This document shows, piece after piece, positions 18,093 through 26,905 of a stretch of 42,632 bases of DNA. Position 1 is the stretch's first letter. Every line of letters starts with the position of its first letter. Below the pieces are notes generated by a model. It made no database searches. It saw only the letters and a program-made list of their open reading frames with translations, and was not told the origin of the DNA. The position numbers and the translations under genes are program-made. This DNA is from Bacteroidota bacterium (lineage in GTDB: Bacteria > Bacteroidota > Ignavibacteria > Kryptoniales > JAKASW01). The stretch is taken from assembly GCA_021794075.1 (NCBI GenBank), contig JAJYRM010000023.1:1-42632 (forward strand), in the 5' to 3' direction.

Positions 18093-19235
18093 ATGGACTT
18101 CAATCTCACCCAGGAAAACGTACAAGTCCGTGAACTGGCGCGGAATTTTGCACGGACGGAAATCAAACCAGTTGTAATGAAATACGATGAGGCCCAGGAA
18201 TTTCCGCTGGAGCTGATGCACAAGTTAGGAGACCTCGGTTTTCTCGGTGTCACCATACCAGAAAAGTATGGCGGAGCGGGGTTGAGCTATGTGGATTATT
18301 GCAGTATCGTTGAAGAAATTTCCCGCGTTGATCCATCGATTGGACTTTCGGTAGCCGCGCATAACGGCTTGTGTACCGCGCATTTATACACCTTTGCCGG
18401 TGAAGATCTCAAGCGGAAGTATGTCCCCGATCTGGCCTCTGGGAGGAATATCGGAGCGTGGGGATTAACGGAACCTTCGAGCGGAAGCGACTCCGGTTCC
18501 ATGCGAACGGTGGCGGTACGCGACGGGAATTTCTACGTGCTGAATGGAAGCAAGCAATTTACGACACATGGCTCGGTAGGCGACACGTTTGTCGTAATGG
18601 CATTGACGGATCCACCCAAACGGAAGAAGGGGATCAGCGCTTTCGTGTTCAAGAGAGGAATCGAAGGCTTTTCTGTTGGCCATAAGGAAAACAAGCTCGG
18701 CATGCGGGCGAGCGACACGTCAACCATGATATTCCAAGACTTGAGGATACCCAGGGAAAATTTGATAGGTGCTGAAGGAGAGGGCTTTACTCAAGCGTTG
18801 CAAATTCTCGACGCGGGACGGATTGGCATTGCTGCACTCGCCGTCGGCTTGGCGCAGGGCGCTCTCGACGCAAGTGTCAAATATGCCAGAGAGCGCGTGC
18901 AATTTGGAAAGACGCTCGCCGAATTTCAGGCTATACAATGGAAGATCTCTGAAATGGGGACGCGAATCGAAGCGGCAAGACTTCTGACTTATGAGGCCGC
19001 CTATCTGAAGGACCACGGAAAGAATATCAACCTTGCAGCGGCGACCGCCAAGTACTTCGCGAGCGAGACTGCCGTGAAATGTGCCGAAGAGGCGGTTCAG
19101 ATTTACGGGGGGTACGGATTTATCAAGGACTTTCCGGTCGAGAAATTCTATAGGGATGTGAAACTCCTCACGATAGGTGAGGGCACTAGCGAGATACAGA
19201 AAATGGTAATTGCTAGAAATTTGCTCGATATTTGA
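18093..19235 (+). CDS. Acyl-CoA dehydrogenase (short-chain/butyryl-CoA type)
   Basis: This 380-residue FAD enzyme has all family markers: WGLTEPSSGSDSGSM, the KENKLGMRAS segment, RVQFGKTLAEFQAIQ and the catalytic Glu363 in IGEGTSEIQ. The Glu on the C-terminal loop is typical of short- and medium-chain enzymes. The Arg diagnostic of glutaryl-CoA dehydrogenase is absent, so it differs in role from the enzyme at 9609-10778. It follows meaB by 66 bases and is probably in the same transcript. The exact substrate chain length cannot be read from the sequence. Confidence 0.93.
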   Translation: MDFNLTQENVQVRELARNFARTEIKPVVMKYDEAQEFPLELMHKLGDLGFLGVTIPEKYGGAGLSYVDYCSIVEEISRVDPSIGLSVAAHNGLCTAHLYTFAGEDLKRKYVPDLASGRNIGAWGLTEPSSGSDSGSMRTVAVRDGNFYVLNGSKQFTTHGSVGDTFVVMALTDPPKRKKGISAFVFKRGIEGFSVGHKENKLGMRASDTSTMIFQDLRIPRENLIGAEGEGFTQALQILDAGRIGIAALAVGLAQGALDASVKYARERVQFGKTLAEFQAIQWKISEMGTRIEAARLLTYEAAYLKDHGKNINLAAATAKYFASETAVKCAEEAVQIYGGYGFIKDFPVEKFYRDVKLLTIGEGTSEIQKMVIARNLLDI

Positions 19236-19261
19236 AGTATGAAGTCAAATTACTCTGTTTC

Positions 19262-20143
19262 ATGAAGAGAATAGTAGTTTTACTACTCCTGATGCATTTA
19301 CCTGCAACTGCGCAGGTGAAGAACTCTTCTCCCTGCAGCAAACCTCTCGGCGATGTCGAGACTTTTGCAGTGGTTTATTACGCGAACCGCTCCCTCGATC
19401 AGCTAGCTAAGTTTAACATGGTTGTGCTTGATCCGGCTAATTATGATTCCGCGGATCTCACAAGACTCAAGTCTATGGGGTGCATCCCGATAGCATACCT
19501 CAATGTGGGCGAGGTAGAGACTTACCGTGCTTATTTCAGTCTTGTCGATACTTCGATCATGCTTTCGCCCGATCCGAATTGGCGTGACAGGTACTATGTT
19601 GATCTGTGCAATCCAATGTGGGAAAGAATTGTCGCGCAGGAACGCGTCCCCGAAGTCATGAGAAAAGGCTTCTGCGGAGTGTTCCTAGACTTTGCTGGCG
19701 CTCTTGAAGAGTATCCAAATATGGATTCGTGCGCGGTCTCTCTTGTGAGGCAGGTGCGGCGCGTCGAAGGGAATGGCGATATTATAGCCGATGGCGTGCG
19801 CCCGATTATTCAGAAGATCGGTAACTACATTGATGGCATCGCGGTGGAAGGACTCATGGGCTATTATGATTTTCACACAGACACATACCGCCTCAGGAAC
19901 GACAGTCTGGAGGATCAGCGCTCCACTGCGCTGCTGTCGGAAGCGAAGAAATTCAAACTCTCAGTGTTCCAACTGGACTATGCGGCTCCGAAAGATTCCA
20001 AGATTCGCGACTATATAATAGTCAGATCGCGTCAGATAGGATTCGTCCCATATGTCGGGACAATCGAGCTCGATACTCTCTTTACAAATACCATCACCAG
20101 AATAATCCTTCCTCAGGGGAGCTCGAAGAAGTTTCCAGATTAG
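19262..20143 (+). CDS. Secreted GH114-like (TM1410-type) putative glycosidase
   Basis: A 293-residue protein whose signal peptide ends near PATAQ. The barrel motifs match the TM1410/endo-alpha-1,4-polygalactosaminidase group: VLDPANYD, IAYLNVGEVETYR, YVDLCNPMW, GVFLDFAG and AVEGLMGYYDF. The acidic residues in those segments are the likely active site. I chose ATG 19262 because it gives a standard signal peptide; a TTG at 19232 would overlap the previous stop but add a poor N terminus. It ends the run of overlapping genes that contains a glycosyltransferase and an epimerase, so a role in trimming or degrading a surface polysaccharide is plausible but unproven. Confidence 0.75.
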   Translation: MKRIVVLLLLMHLPATAQVKNSSPCSKPLGDVETFAVVYYANRSLDQLAKFNMVVLDPANYDSADLTRLKSMGCIPIAYLNVGEVETYRAYFSLVDTSIMLSPDPNWRDRYYVDLCNPMWERIVAQERVPEVMRKGFCGVFLDFAGALEEYPNMDSCAVSLVRQVRRVEGNGDIIADGVRPIIQKIGNYIDGIAVEGLMGYYDFHTDTYRLRNDSLEDQRSTALLSEAKKFKLSVFQLDYAAPKDSKIRDYIIVRSRQIGFVPYVGTIELDTLFTNTITRIILPQGSSKKFPD

Positions 20144-20233
20144 CGGTCGAGGGCAGTTCATTATCTACATAATTCTTTCTCATCCTTTCTGGATCGGCTT
20201 CTTGCGTGTCGCTCCGCCGAGACATTCGCGTGG

Positions 20234-20265
20234 TTTGTAAACGTTATGAGTGAGCGGTAAATTCA
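20234..20265 (+). promoter_or_regulatory. Candidate Bacteroidota-type promoter of mrp
   Basis: TTTG at 20234-20237, 20 bases, then TAAATTCA at 20258-20265, which matches TAnnTTTG in four of six defined positions. Transcription would begin about 20270, giving a leader of about 35 bases before ATG 20304. Spacing and location are right; the second box is imperfect. Confidence 0.45.
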
Positions 20266-20303
20266 GAAGGTTTTTAACCAAAGGAACGATTGGAGAAATT
20301 GTA

Positions 20304-21392
20304 ATGACAAGAGATGAAATAATCGGAGTTCTTGCAAATATAAAAGATCCCGATTTGCACAAGGACATCGTATCTTTGGGCTTCGTGAAGAACGTTCAGT
20401 TGACTGACCACAAGGTGGACATCGAGATTCAGCTGACAACACCTGCCTGTCCTGTTAGAGATGACATGAAGAAACAGGCGGTAGAAGAAGTCAGGAGGTT
20501 GGGTTTCAAGGGCGACATAAATGTCGTGATGACGAGTCAGGTCGTGGGGCAGTCGAATCAAGTCAAGGAACAGATCCTTCCGGGCGTGAAGAATACGATT
20601 GCGGTAGCGAGCGGCAAAGGCGGAGTTGGAAAATCTACAGTAGCCGTGAATTTGGCCGTCGCTCTCGCGAAAGACGGGGCTAAAGTTGGTATCGTGGACG
20701 CTGACGTTTACGGGCCATCGCTTCCGTTAATGCTTGGAGTCACGGACAAACCGGAAACCGAACGGATTGATGAGAACAGGTTTAAGATTATCCCTATCGA
20801 GAAATTCGGCATTAAGATGATGTCAATCGGGTTCCTCGTCGATACCGAAACGCCCATGATATGGCGCGGTCCGATGGCGAGCGGCGCCGTGAAGCAGTTC
20901 TTAACTGATGTGGTTTGGGGAGAACTTGATTACATGATTTTCGACCTTCCTCCCGGGACGGGCGACGTGCAGTTGACTCTCGTCCAGACCATTCCGCTCA
21001 CCGGGGCCGTGATAGTTACAACGCCTCAGGATGTCTCTCTGGCCGACGTTAGGCGTGGCGTCAGGATGTTCCAGAAGGTGAACGTCCCGATCTCAGGCGT
21101 TGTTGAAAACATGAGCTACTTTATCTGCTCGCATTGCGGTCAGCGTGAAGACATTTTCAGCCATGGCGGTGGAAAGAAAACTGCCGAGACTTTCGGCGTC
21201 CCATTCCTTGGCGAGATACCGATTTACACGCCAATCAGGATAGGTGGCGATACCGGCAGGCCGATTGTCCTGACAGAGCCGGAATCTGAGCAGGCAAAGA
21301 TGATTCAGTCCGTGGCAAGGAAGCTGGCGGCACAGATAAGCATCTCGAATATGTCGGCGGCGAGCAAACCGAAAATTGAAATAGAGATGTGA
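20304..21392 (+). CDS. mrp: Mrp/NBP35-family Fe-S cluster carrier ATPase
   Basis: This 362-residue protein delivers Fe-S clusters to apo-enzymes. An N-terminal MIP18-type domain (about 1-85, with TPACP at 46-50) is fused to a deviant-Walker ATPase domain. SGKGGVGKST lies at 103-112, and a later CSHC supplies the Cys pair that binds the bridging cluster. DLPPGTGD is the Walker B region. ATG 20304 is chosen: GGAG lies eight bases upstream and the protein begins with the conserved TRDEI segment. A longer in-frame start at 20250 lacks these supports. A NifU-type gene follows four bases after the stop, so the pair forms a small Fe-S operon. Confidence 0.94.
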   Translation: MTRDEIIGVLANIKDPDLHKDIVSLGFVKNVQLTDHKVDIEIQLTTPACPVRDDMKKQAVEEVRRLGFKGDINVVMTSQVVGQSNQVKEQILPGVKNTIAVASGKGGVGKSTVAVNLAVALAKDGAKVGIVDADVYGPSLPLMLGVTDKPETERIDENRFKIIPIEKFGIKMMSIGFLVDTETPMIWRGPMASGAVKQFLTDVVWGELDYMIFDLPPGTGDVQLTLVQTIPLTGAVIVTTPQDVSLADVRRGVRMFQKVNVPISGVVENMSYFICSHCGQREDIFSHGGGKKTAETFGVPFLGEIPIYTPIRIGGDTGRPIVLTEPESEQAKMIQSVARKLAAQISISNMSAASKPKIEIEM

Positions 21393-21396
21393 GTAG

Positions 21397-21645
21397 ATGG
21401 TGGAAGTCTCAGACGAAATTATTAGCAGGATAAATGAAGTGCTCGTGGATGCCAACCGGTTCCTATCTATTGACAACGGGTCCGTGGAGTTTGTGCGGCT
21501 GGATCCGGACGGCATCCTTCGCGTGAAATTCCTCGGGTCATGCGCCGTCTGTCCGTTGCGGCCGATGACGCTCAGGGCTGGCGTTGAAAGGGCCGTGCTC
21601 CACAGGGTTGCGGAAGTGAAAAGAGTGGAGCTAGTTGCCAACTAA
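21397..21645 (+). CDS. NifU C-terminal-domain Fe-S scaffold protein
   Basis: An 82-residue stand-alone NifU-like domain. The cluster-binding pair is Cys49 and Cys52 in GSCAVCPL, followed by the usual amphipathic helix ending in a basic/acidic tail. Such proteins hold or transfer Fe-S clusters. It starts four bases after the mrp stop and is the last gene before the convergent ftsE operon. Confidence 0.9.
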   Translation: MVEVSDEIISRINEVLVDANRFLSIDNGSVEFVRLDPDGILRVKFLGSCAVCPLRPMTLRAGVERAVLHRVAEVKRVELVAN

Positions 21646-21684
21646 GATTTGGGCTCTTCAATTCTTGTAACATCCGTGTCCTAC

Positions 21685-21706
21685 TACCGCTAATTGAGCA
21701 GCGGTA
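21685..21706. terminator. Hairpin between convergent nifU-type and ftsE genes
   Basis: TACCGCT (21685-21691) pairs with AGCGGTA (21700-21706) over seven bases with an eight-base loop. It touches the minus-strand ftsE stop. It may act for both converging transcripts, but neither side has a T-run, so terminator function is uncertain. Confidence 0.35.
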
Positions 21707-22375
21707 TCAGAGCGAAAACGGGTCAAGTTCCTCGCACTTGTAGTTACGTATCGCGATTGTCCTCGCGGGAAATTTTCTGATGAGCTCATAGTTGTGTGTC
21801 GCGAGAAGAATGGTCGTCCCGCCCAGGTTGATTTTTTTGAGCAGTGTCAGGATATCTGCCGACGTAGCCGGATCGAGGTTGCCCGTCGGCTCGTCCGCCA
21901 ATATCGCTATAGGATCCTTGGAGATCGCCCTGGCGATGGAGAGCCGCTGCTGCTCTCCTCCCGATAGCTCACCGATAGGGGAATTCCTTCTGTGGATCAA
22001 CCCAACCTGGGTAAGAGCCTGTATCGCCTGCATCTTCATGTCGCGGCTTGAGAAGCCGACCGCCTGGAGAGCGAATGTAATATTCTCATACACGCATCTG
22101 TCATCCAGCAGCTTATAATCCTGGAATATTATCCCGAGTTTCCTCCTGAGCTGGTACAGCTTTCTTTTTCTGACTAGAGAAGACGAGAATGTGTCCACCC
22201 TGACGGTCCCGGATGTTGGCATGATGTCCATGTAAAGCAACCGCATTAGAGTGGTTTTTCCGCAGCCGGTCTCTCCGACTATATAAACAAATTCGCCCTT
22301 CTCAATCGAGAGGTTGACGTCAGTGAAAATAACGTGGTCGTCGAAGGCGAATGAGACATTCTTACAGTTAATCAT
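21707..22375 (-). CDS. ftsE: Cell-division ABC ATPase FtsE
   Basis: This 222-residue ATP-binding subunit works with FtsX to activate peptidoglycan hydrolases at the septum. It has Walker A GETGCGKTT, the Q-loop FQDYKLL (the DYKLL phrase is typical of FtsE), signature LSGGEQQR, Walker B LADEPTGNLDP and switch His in ATHNYE. No ftsX is adjacent: the partner must be elsewhere. It overlaps the methyltransferase gene by eight bases and is the last gene of a four-gene minus-strand run with the GWxTD protein and pdxA. A LolD-type ATPase is the main alternative, but the short length and Q-loop favour FtsE. Confidence 0.85.
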   Translation of the reverse strand: MINCKNVSFAFDDHVIFTDVNLSIEKGEFVYIVGETGCGKTTLMRLLYMDIMPTSGTVRVDTFSSSLVRKRKLYQLRRKLGIIFQDYKLLDDRCVYENITFALQAVGFSSRDMKMQAIQALTQVGLIHRRNSPIGELSGGEQQRLSIARAISKDPIAILADEPTGNLDPATSADILTLLKKINLGGTTILLATHNYELIRKFPARTIAIRNYKCEELDPFSL

Positions 22376-23174
22376 GTGATGGTTTCACCAATACAAAGTG
22401 GACTCTTTCTGACTTGTTGTTCGCCTCAAGCATAGTGAAGTCGCCGGCGGCGAACCTTTCTTCGAAGCCCGCCTGCGCGAAGAGATGTCTTATGACATCA
22501 AGATCGTAGACGTACTCTCTGTGGATTTCCTCGACTACCTTGCTATCCTTCATTATTCGGACGAAGGTGGTATGTATCCTTGCCTTTGGATCATAATGCG
22601 ATTTGCGATGATAATAAATGCCTTTGTGTTTCCCTCGCTGGACAAAGAGAGACGCATCGTTCAGGGAGTTGGACTCGAGACTCGCGTCGAATACGAAGAC
22701 GCCGCCTGGTTTGAGGCTCCCGAAAACTGTTTGGAAAAACTGCCCGACAGATTCGATGTTGGAGATGTAGTTCATGCTATCGTAGACGCAGACCGCCCGG
22801 TCGAATTTCTCCGCGCCTGTGTAAGTGACCATGTTGCTTAGGACAAGATGAAGGTTGTCGCGCCTTCTGGCAACTTTCTGCCCGGCCACCTGGAGCATTT
22901 CACTTGAACTGTCGATCCCCGTAACTTCGAAGCCGAGTCTTGACAGGACCAGGCAAATGTTGCCTGTACCGCAGCCGAACTCACAGAGTTTCTGTCCTTT
23001 GATTTTCGATCGGCGTGAGTCCAGCCCCGCTACTTTCATGAGCTGCGTGAGATATCGGGCCCAGCCTAGATAGTTGACTTCCTTCATCATGTGATCGTAT
23101 ATCGCTGCCGAGGCGGTGTATGGCGGTACCGACTCTGCCGGTAAAGCGAATAGATCCACTTCCTGGTGATACAA
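22368..23174 (-). CDS. Class I SAM-dependent methyltransferase
   Basis: A 268-residue protein with a Rossmann methyltransferase core. CEFGCGTGN is the SAM-binding glycine loop, VTGIDSSSEML is the acidic ribose-binding strand, and LKPGGVFVFD is motif post I/III. The N-terminal 60 residues and a C-terminal beta-rich part could form the substrate lid. The start read here is TTG (23174-23172 on the minus strand) without a good Shine-Dalgarno. It overlaps ftsE by eight bases and lies 26 bases from pdxA. The substrate is unknown; small-molecule methylation is more likely than rRNA. Confidence 0.82.
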   Translation of the reverse strand: MYHQEVDLFALPAESVPPYTASAAIYDHMMKEVNYLGWARYLTQLMKVAGLDSRRSKIKGQKLCEFGCGTGNICLVLSRLGFEVTGIDSSSEMLQVAGQKVARRRDNLHLVLSNMVTYTGAEKFDRAVCVYDSMNYISNIESVGQFFQTVFGSLKPGGVFVFDASLESNSLNDASLFVQRGKHKGIYYHRKSHYDPKARIHTTFVRIMKDSKVVEEIHREYVYDLDVIRHLFAQAGFEERFAAGDFTMLEANNKSERVHFVLVKPSHD

Positions 23175-23200
23175 GAGCGTCTTCGTATGGATCGTCCCGC

Positions 23201-24202
23201 CTATCTTCTCGCAGCTCTTCTGTTCTTAGAAACGTCCAGTGCGAGTTTTATCGCCTCGATCGTGCTCGAAGGATTGGCAATTCCTTTACCCGCTATATCA
23301 AATGCCGTTCCATGATCGGGGGAAGTTCGGATGATGCTGATCCCTGCGGTGAAATTAATTCCGGTGCTGAACGATCTCATCTTTAAGGGTATCAATCCCT
23401 GATCGTGGTACATCGCGAAGACACCGTCATACATCCCGTCTCTGTAGGTGCCGAAGAAAGCGTCAGCAGGGTAGGGCCCTCTGGCGTCGATCTTCATCGA
23501 GTTAGCTTCCTCGATCGCGGGCCTTATGGTCTCAACCTCCTCGTTCCCTATGTAGCCGTTCTCCCCGGCGTGCGGATTCAGTCCGAGGACTGCTATCTTC
23601 GGGGATTTGACTCCGAAGTCGTTCTTTATGGAGGCGTTGAAGACAGAAAGCCTTTCGACGAGTCCGGTCTTTGTGATGGAACGGGACACTTCGGAGATTG
23701 GGATGTGGATGGTCGCCAGCGCGATCCTCGCGAAGCCCGAAGCCATGATCATTATCGAGCCTTGGGAATCCGAAAGCTTAGTTACCATTTCGGTCTGGCC
23801 TGGAAAATCATATCCCGCCTGGCGCATCGTCTCCTTTGAGACAGGCGCCGTGACCATCGCTTCGGCTTCACCCGATACACAAAGCTGTACGGCGCGTTCG
23901 ATTGCTTTGCCTGCCCAATGCCCAGCTTCCTTCGTGGGCTTGCCAGGCCGAACTCTCTCCTTGAACTCTGGTGAAATATCCAGAATAGTTATCTCGCTCC
24001 TGCCGACCGCATCGGAAAGCGACTCAACCCTGAGTATTTTTCTGCGCAGGGAATACTTGTCCGCGTAGAACTCGAAGGCCTTGTAGGGACCAATGAGAAG
24101 AGGCGTACAGTTTGCCCTGATGGAACGGCTGGCGGCGGCCTTTAGTGCCACCTCAGGGCCGATCCCGTTGTAGTCACCGATAGTAATTGCTATTACGCTC
24201 AT
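23201..24202 (-). CDS. pdxA: 4-hydroxythreonine-4-phosphate dehydrogenase
   Basis: This 333-residue NAD enzyme of pyridoxal 5'-phosphate synthesis oxidises 4-phosphohydroxy-threonine. It has GDYNGIGPEVALK at the N terminus and the metal-binding His residues in TIHIPIS, NPHAGENG and MYHDQGLIPLK. The start overlaps the stop of the GWxTD gene by four bases, so the two are translationally coupled. The window also holds one PLP enzyme (25699-26835), encoded divergently from this operon. Confidence 0.95.
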   Translation of the reverse strand: MSVIAITIGDYNGIGPEVALKAAASRSIRANCTPLLIGPYKAFEFYADKYSLRRKILRVESLSDAVGRSEITILDISPEFKERVRPGKPTKEAGHWAGKAIERAVQLCVSGEAEAMVTAPVSKETMRQAGYDFPGQTEMVTKLSDSQGSIMIMASGFARIALATIHIPISEVSRSITKTGLVERLSVFNASIKNDFGVKSPKIAVLGLNPHAGENGYIGNEEVETIRPAIEEANSMKIDARGPYPADAFFGTYRDGMYDGVFAMYHDQGLIPLKMRSFSTGINFTAGISIIRTSPDHGTAFDIAGKGIANPSSTIEAIKLALDVSKNRRAARR

Positions 24203-25461
24203 AAGTTCTCCGTTCGGTACAACTCAAATTCTCCAAATCCTTTTTCTTTGAATATCAGGTTCTTCTTAAGCTTCGTGTAGCTCCAGACTTCCAAGGTACC
24301 ATCATCCTTATATTCACGCTTCACGGAATCAGGCTTGCCGAACAGGATGTATGCCTTACCTCTGTCTGTGGACGCTCCGGCCCTTGCGCCTATGGTCGCG
24401 AACGCGTTGTCGGCGTAGTCTGCCCTTTCATAGAACTGTGCCTCGAGTTCATTGTATACCGTCCCAGGTGTGGGATCCAGTGATCTCCAGAAGTGATTGA
24501 ACTTCTCTATCTTCTCCTTCTCGTTGCCCGATTCCATCTCTGAATAAATTGAATCTTGAACTACGTATTTTAAAAGTGAGAAGGCGGTGGTGAAGTTACG
24601 AAGGGTCCGTGGTTTAGTGATCCAGGAGTAACAAAATGGAAATGTTCTTTGAGTTGTCTTGCCGTGTATGCGAAGCTGGTAAAATCCTTCCGGCAATGTG
24701 TCCGCTCTGATCTCGCCGATCTCGATGCATGTGGTCGAGTCGGGCAGGGCGAGGAAGATGAGGTCTAACCCAATTGACACGGGGCGCAATTTTGCGGCCA
24801 AGCGGGTGAGATTCGCGTTGCCTCGAAGCAATTTCCCATCTTTCGTCAGCAGATCCGCGCGGGTTACTTCCGGCGATGTATTTCCGCAAACAATCCCAAA
24901 TCTGATTGGCTCAGGAAAAACAGCGACGTTTGGCTGGATTACAGGGTGGTACGACGAATTCGATACCGAGTCGAAGAAGATTATCGAATCGAATCCGGAG
25001 GAATCTATTTCAGAGAAGTCTCTTCTGACGTCGGTGTGAAGATATGTGAGTCTCTGGGTGTCGTCGCGCAACTCTGCCGCGATGTGGAAAACTGAACGAG
25101 GGAGTCTTAACGTTACGAAGTCTCCAGCATGACTCTTCTTTGATCGAGTCCCTTCATACGTTGGAGTCCCGACTTCCTTCGATTTCGACCGATGATAGTT
25201 GGAACCGGTTGCGGAATCGATAGCATCTGCAGAGAAAGTGAGAAAAGCGGAGAAGGTATCTCGAGCGTCGCCGGATTTGAGGAATACGAGATTGGTGTAG
25301 TTTACTGAGTACCCGGCGCAGACAGTTACGCTGTCCTTACCTGAGCTGAGAAGCCAAGTGGCAAAAGATGGTAGGTTGTCGGTAACAGGGAGCTGCGAGA
25401 ATGCTGTGCCCGACAGGATCGCAGTAGATAGTAGAACACCGAGAGAAGACTTTGCCGCCAT
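24199..25461 (-). CDS. GWxTD-domain secreted protein
   Basis: A 420-residue exported protein with a signal peptide ending near GTAFSQ. The C-terminal 100 residues are a GWxTD domain: STDRGKAYILFGKPD and a following EVWSY match the domain's conserved core. GWxTD is a domain of unknown function found mainly in the FCB group. The middle part is beta-rich and otherwise unknown. I chose the ATG at 25461 on the minus strand for the signal peptide; an in-frame ATG at 25542 would add 27 residues in front of it. It is the first gene of the operon with pdxA, a methyltransferase and ftsE. Confidence 0.85.
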   Translation of the reverse strand: MAAKSSLGVLLSTAILSGTAFSQLPVTDNLPSFATWLLSSGKDSVTVCAGYSVNYTNLVFLKSGDARDTFSAFLTFSADAIDSATGSNYHRSKSKEVGTPTYEGTRSKKSHAGDFVTLRLPRSVFHIAAELRDDTQRLTYLHTDVRRDFSEIDSSGFDSIIFFDSVSNSSYHPVIQPNVAVFPEPIRFGIVCGNTSPEVTRADLLTKDGKLLRGNANLTRLAAKLRPVSIGLDLIFLALPDSTTCIEIGEIRADTLPEGFYQLRIHGKTTQRTFPFCYSWITKPRTLRNFTTAFSLLKYVVQDSIYSEMESGNEKEKIEKFNHFWRSLDPTPGTVYNELEAQFYERADYADNAFATIGARAGASTDRGKAYILFGKPDSVKREYKDDGTLEVWSYTKLKKNLIFKEKGFGEFELYRTENL

Positions 25462-25698
25462 TGACTGTAAGTTAATCAGATAGAGAGTTTTTACCAAGGA
25501 GAGGAAAAGGCGCGGCAGGAAGTTGATCAACCCGACATGCACCTTAGCTGCTTATCATGGTACTCAGCGAAGGGTGGCGAAATTTTATACTCATTGCGGG
25601 TTTGTTAATTTCAACCATGTCTGTGAATATCGAATGAAGATATCGAGCACAGTGACCGGGACCTTTCCTTTAAGCTTATCTTTTGAAAAGAGGTTTCT

Positions 25699-26835
25699 AT
25701 GCTGAGATATGACATTGACGCGTATCGGTCTCTGTTTCCCGTTATAAAGACCGGAACTGTATATCTTAACCACGCAGCGACATCGCCGCTTTCTACGAAG
25801 GTTGTCGCCGCCGTTAACAAATACCTGGATGAGCGTAGCGAGACTCGCGTAGACAACTTTGGTTCTCAAATCGGGATCGCCAAGGAGACCAAAGAGTATA
25901 TCGCCAGGCTTATCAACTCCACGCCTGACAGGATAGCCTTCTGCGATAATACCAGCAATGCGATTAACATACTTGCCTCGGGAATGGAGTGGAGAGATGG
26001 AGATAGAATCATCCTCAACGATATGGAGTTCCCTGCAAATGTTTATCCATTCTTGAACCTGAAACGTCGCGGGGTCGAGGTTGATTTCGTGAAAAGCCGC
26101 GGCGGAAAGATACTCCCTGAAGACATCGAGGCGGCCTTGACCAATCGGACCAGGCTTGTGTCCATCAGTCACGTGCAGTTCTTATCAGGGTACAGAGCTG
26201 ACCTTGAATCGATTGGGGAACTGTGCAGGCAGCATGGAATCTTGTTTTCGGTGGACGCCATTCAGTCCGCCGGAGTCGTCCCCATCGATGTTCAGCGGAT
26301 GGAAATTGATTTTCTTGCCACAGGTGGACAGAAATGGCTGATGGCGCCACAGGGGATCGGTTTTGCCTTTGTATCGGAGAAGACGCAAGCGATGCTCAAT
26401 CAGGCTTATCTCGGATGGACAAGCATTAGGAACTTCTTCGGAGACTTCACGAGATATCGTATGGATCCTGACGAGAACGCGCGGAGGTATGAAAACGGCA
26501 CTCTCAACCAGATTGGGATACTGAGCCTTCATGAGACATTGGCGACTCTTCTTGATGTCGGTATCGATCAGATCGAAGAACATATTCTCGATCTCGGCGA
26601 CCATCTAATTGCCGAGCTGCACAAATTTGGAGCGCCGATTTTCGTCGATGGGGAGCGGAGTGAGCGGGCGGGGATTATTTCAGTGAAGGTTGACGATGCC
26701 GACCGCATGTTCGCACGATTGTCAAAAGCGAAGATCGAGGTCTCAGTCAGGGAAGGGTGGATCAGGGTTTCGCCGCACTTTTACAACACGGAAAGCGATA
26801 TACTCGCGTTCGTGGATGCAATTAACGGGCGCTGA
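25699..26835 (+). CDS. Class V PLP-dependent aminotransferase-like enzyme
   Basis: A 378-residue fold-type I PLP enzyme. Lys212 in TGGQKWLMAPQG forms the internal aldimine. Asp186 and Gln189 in SVDAIQSAG hold the cofactor ring, and NHAATSP near the N terminus binds substrate. It resembles cysteine desulfurases and isopenicillin N epimerases, but the C-terminal loop where SufS has its nucleophilic Cys reads VREGWIRVSPHFYN and lacks Cys. It is therefore unlikely to be a cysteine desulfurase and could be an aminotransferase, lyase or epimerase. AAAGAGG precedes the ATG. It appears to be a single-gene unit. Confidence 0.85.
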   Translation: MLRYDIDAYRSLFPVIKTGTVYLNHAATSPLSTKVVAAVNKYLDERSETRVDNFGSQIGIAKETKEYIARLINSTPDRIAFCDNTSNAINILASGMEWRDGDRIILNDMEFPANVYPFLNLKRRGVEVDFVKSRGGKILPEDIEAALTNRTRLVSISHVQFLSGYRADLESIGELCRQHGILFSVDAIQSAGVVPIDVQRMEIDFLATGGQKWLMAPQGIGFAFVSEKTQAMLNQAYLGWTSIRNFFGDFTRYRMDPDENARRYENGTLNQIGILSLHETLATLLDVGIDQIEEHILDLGDHLIAELHKFGAPIFVDGERSERAGIISVKVDDADRMFARLSKAKIEVSVREGWIRVSPHFYNTESDILAFVDAINGR

Positions 26836-26905
26836 ACCGTTTAGCAGAGAAGGGGCCTTCATTGAAATTGAGGGAGTACAAGAACTCAGCCTCTCGTCAA
26901 AGTAG

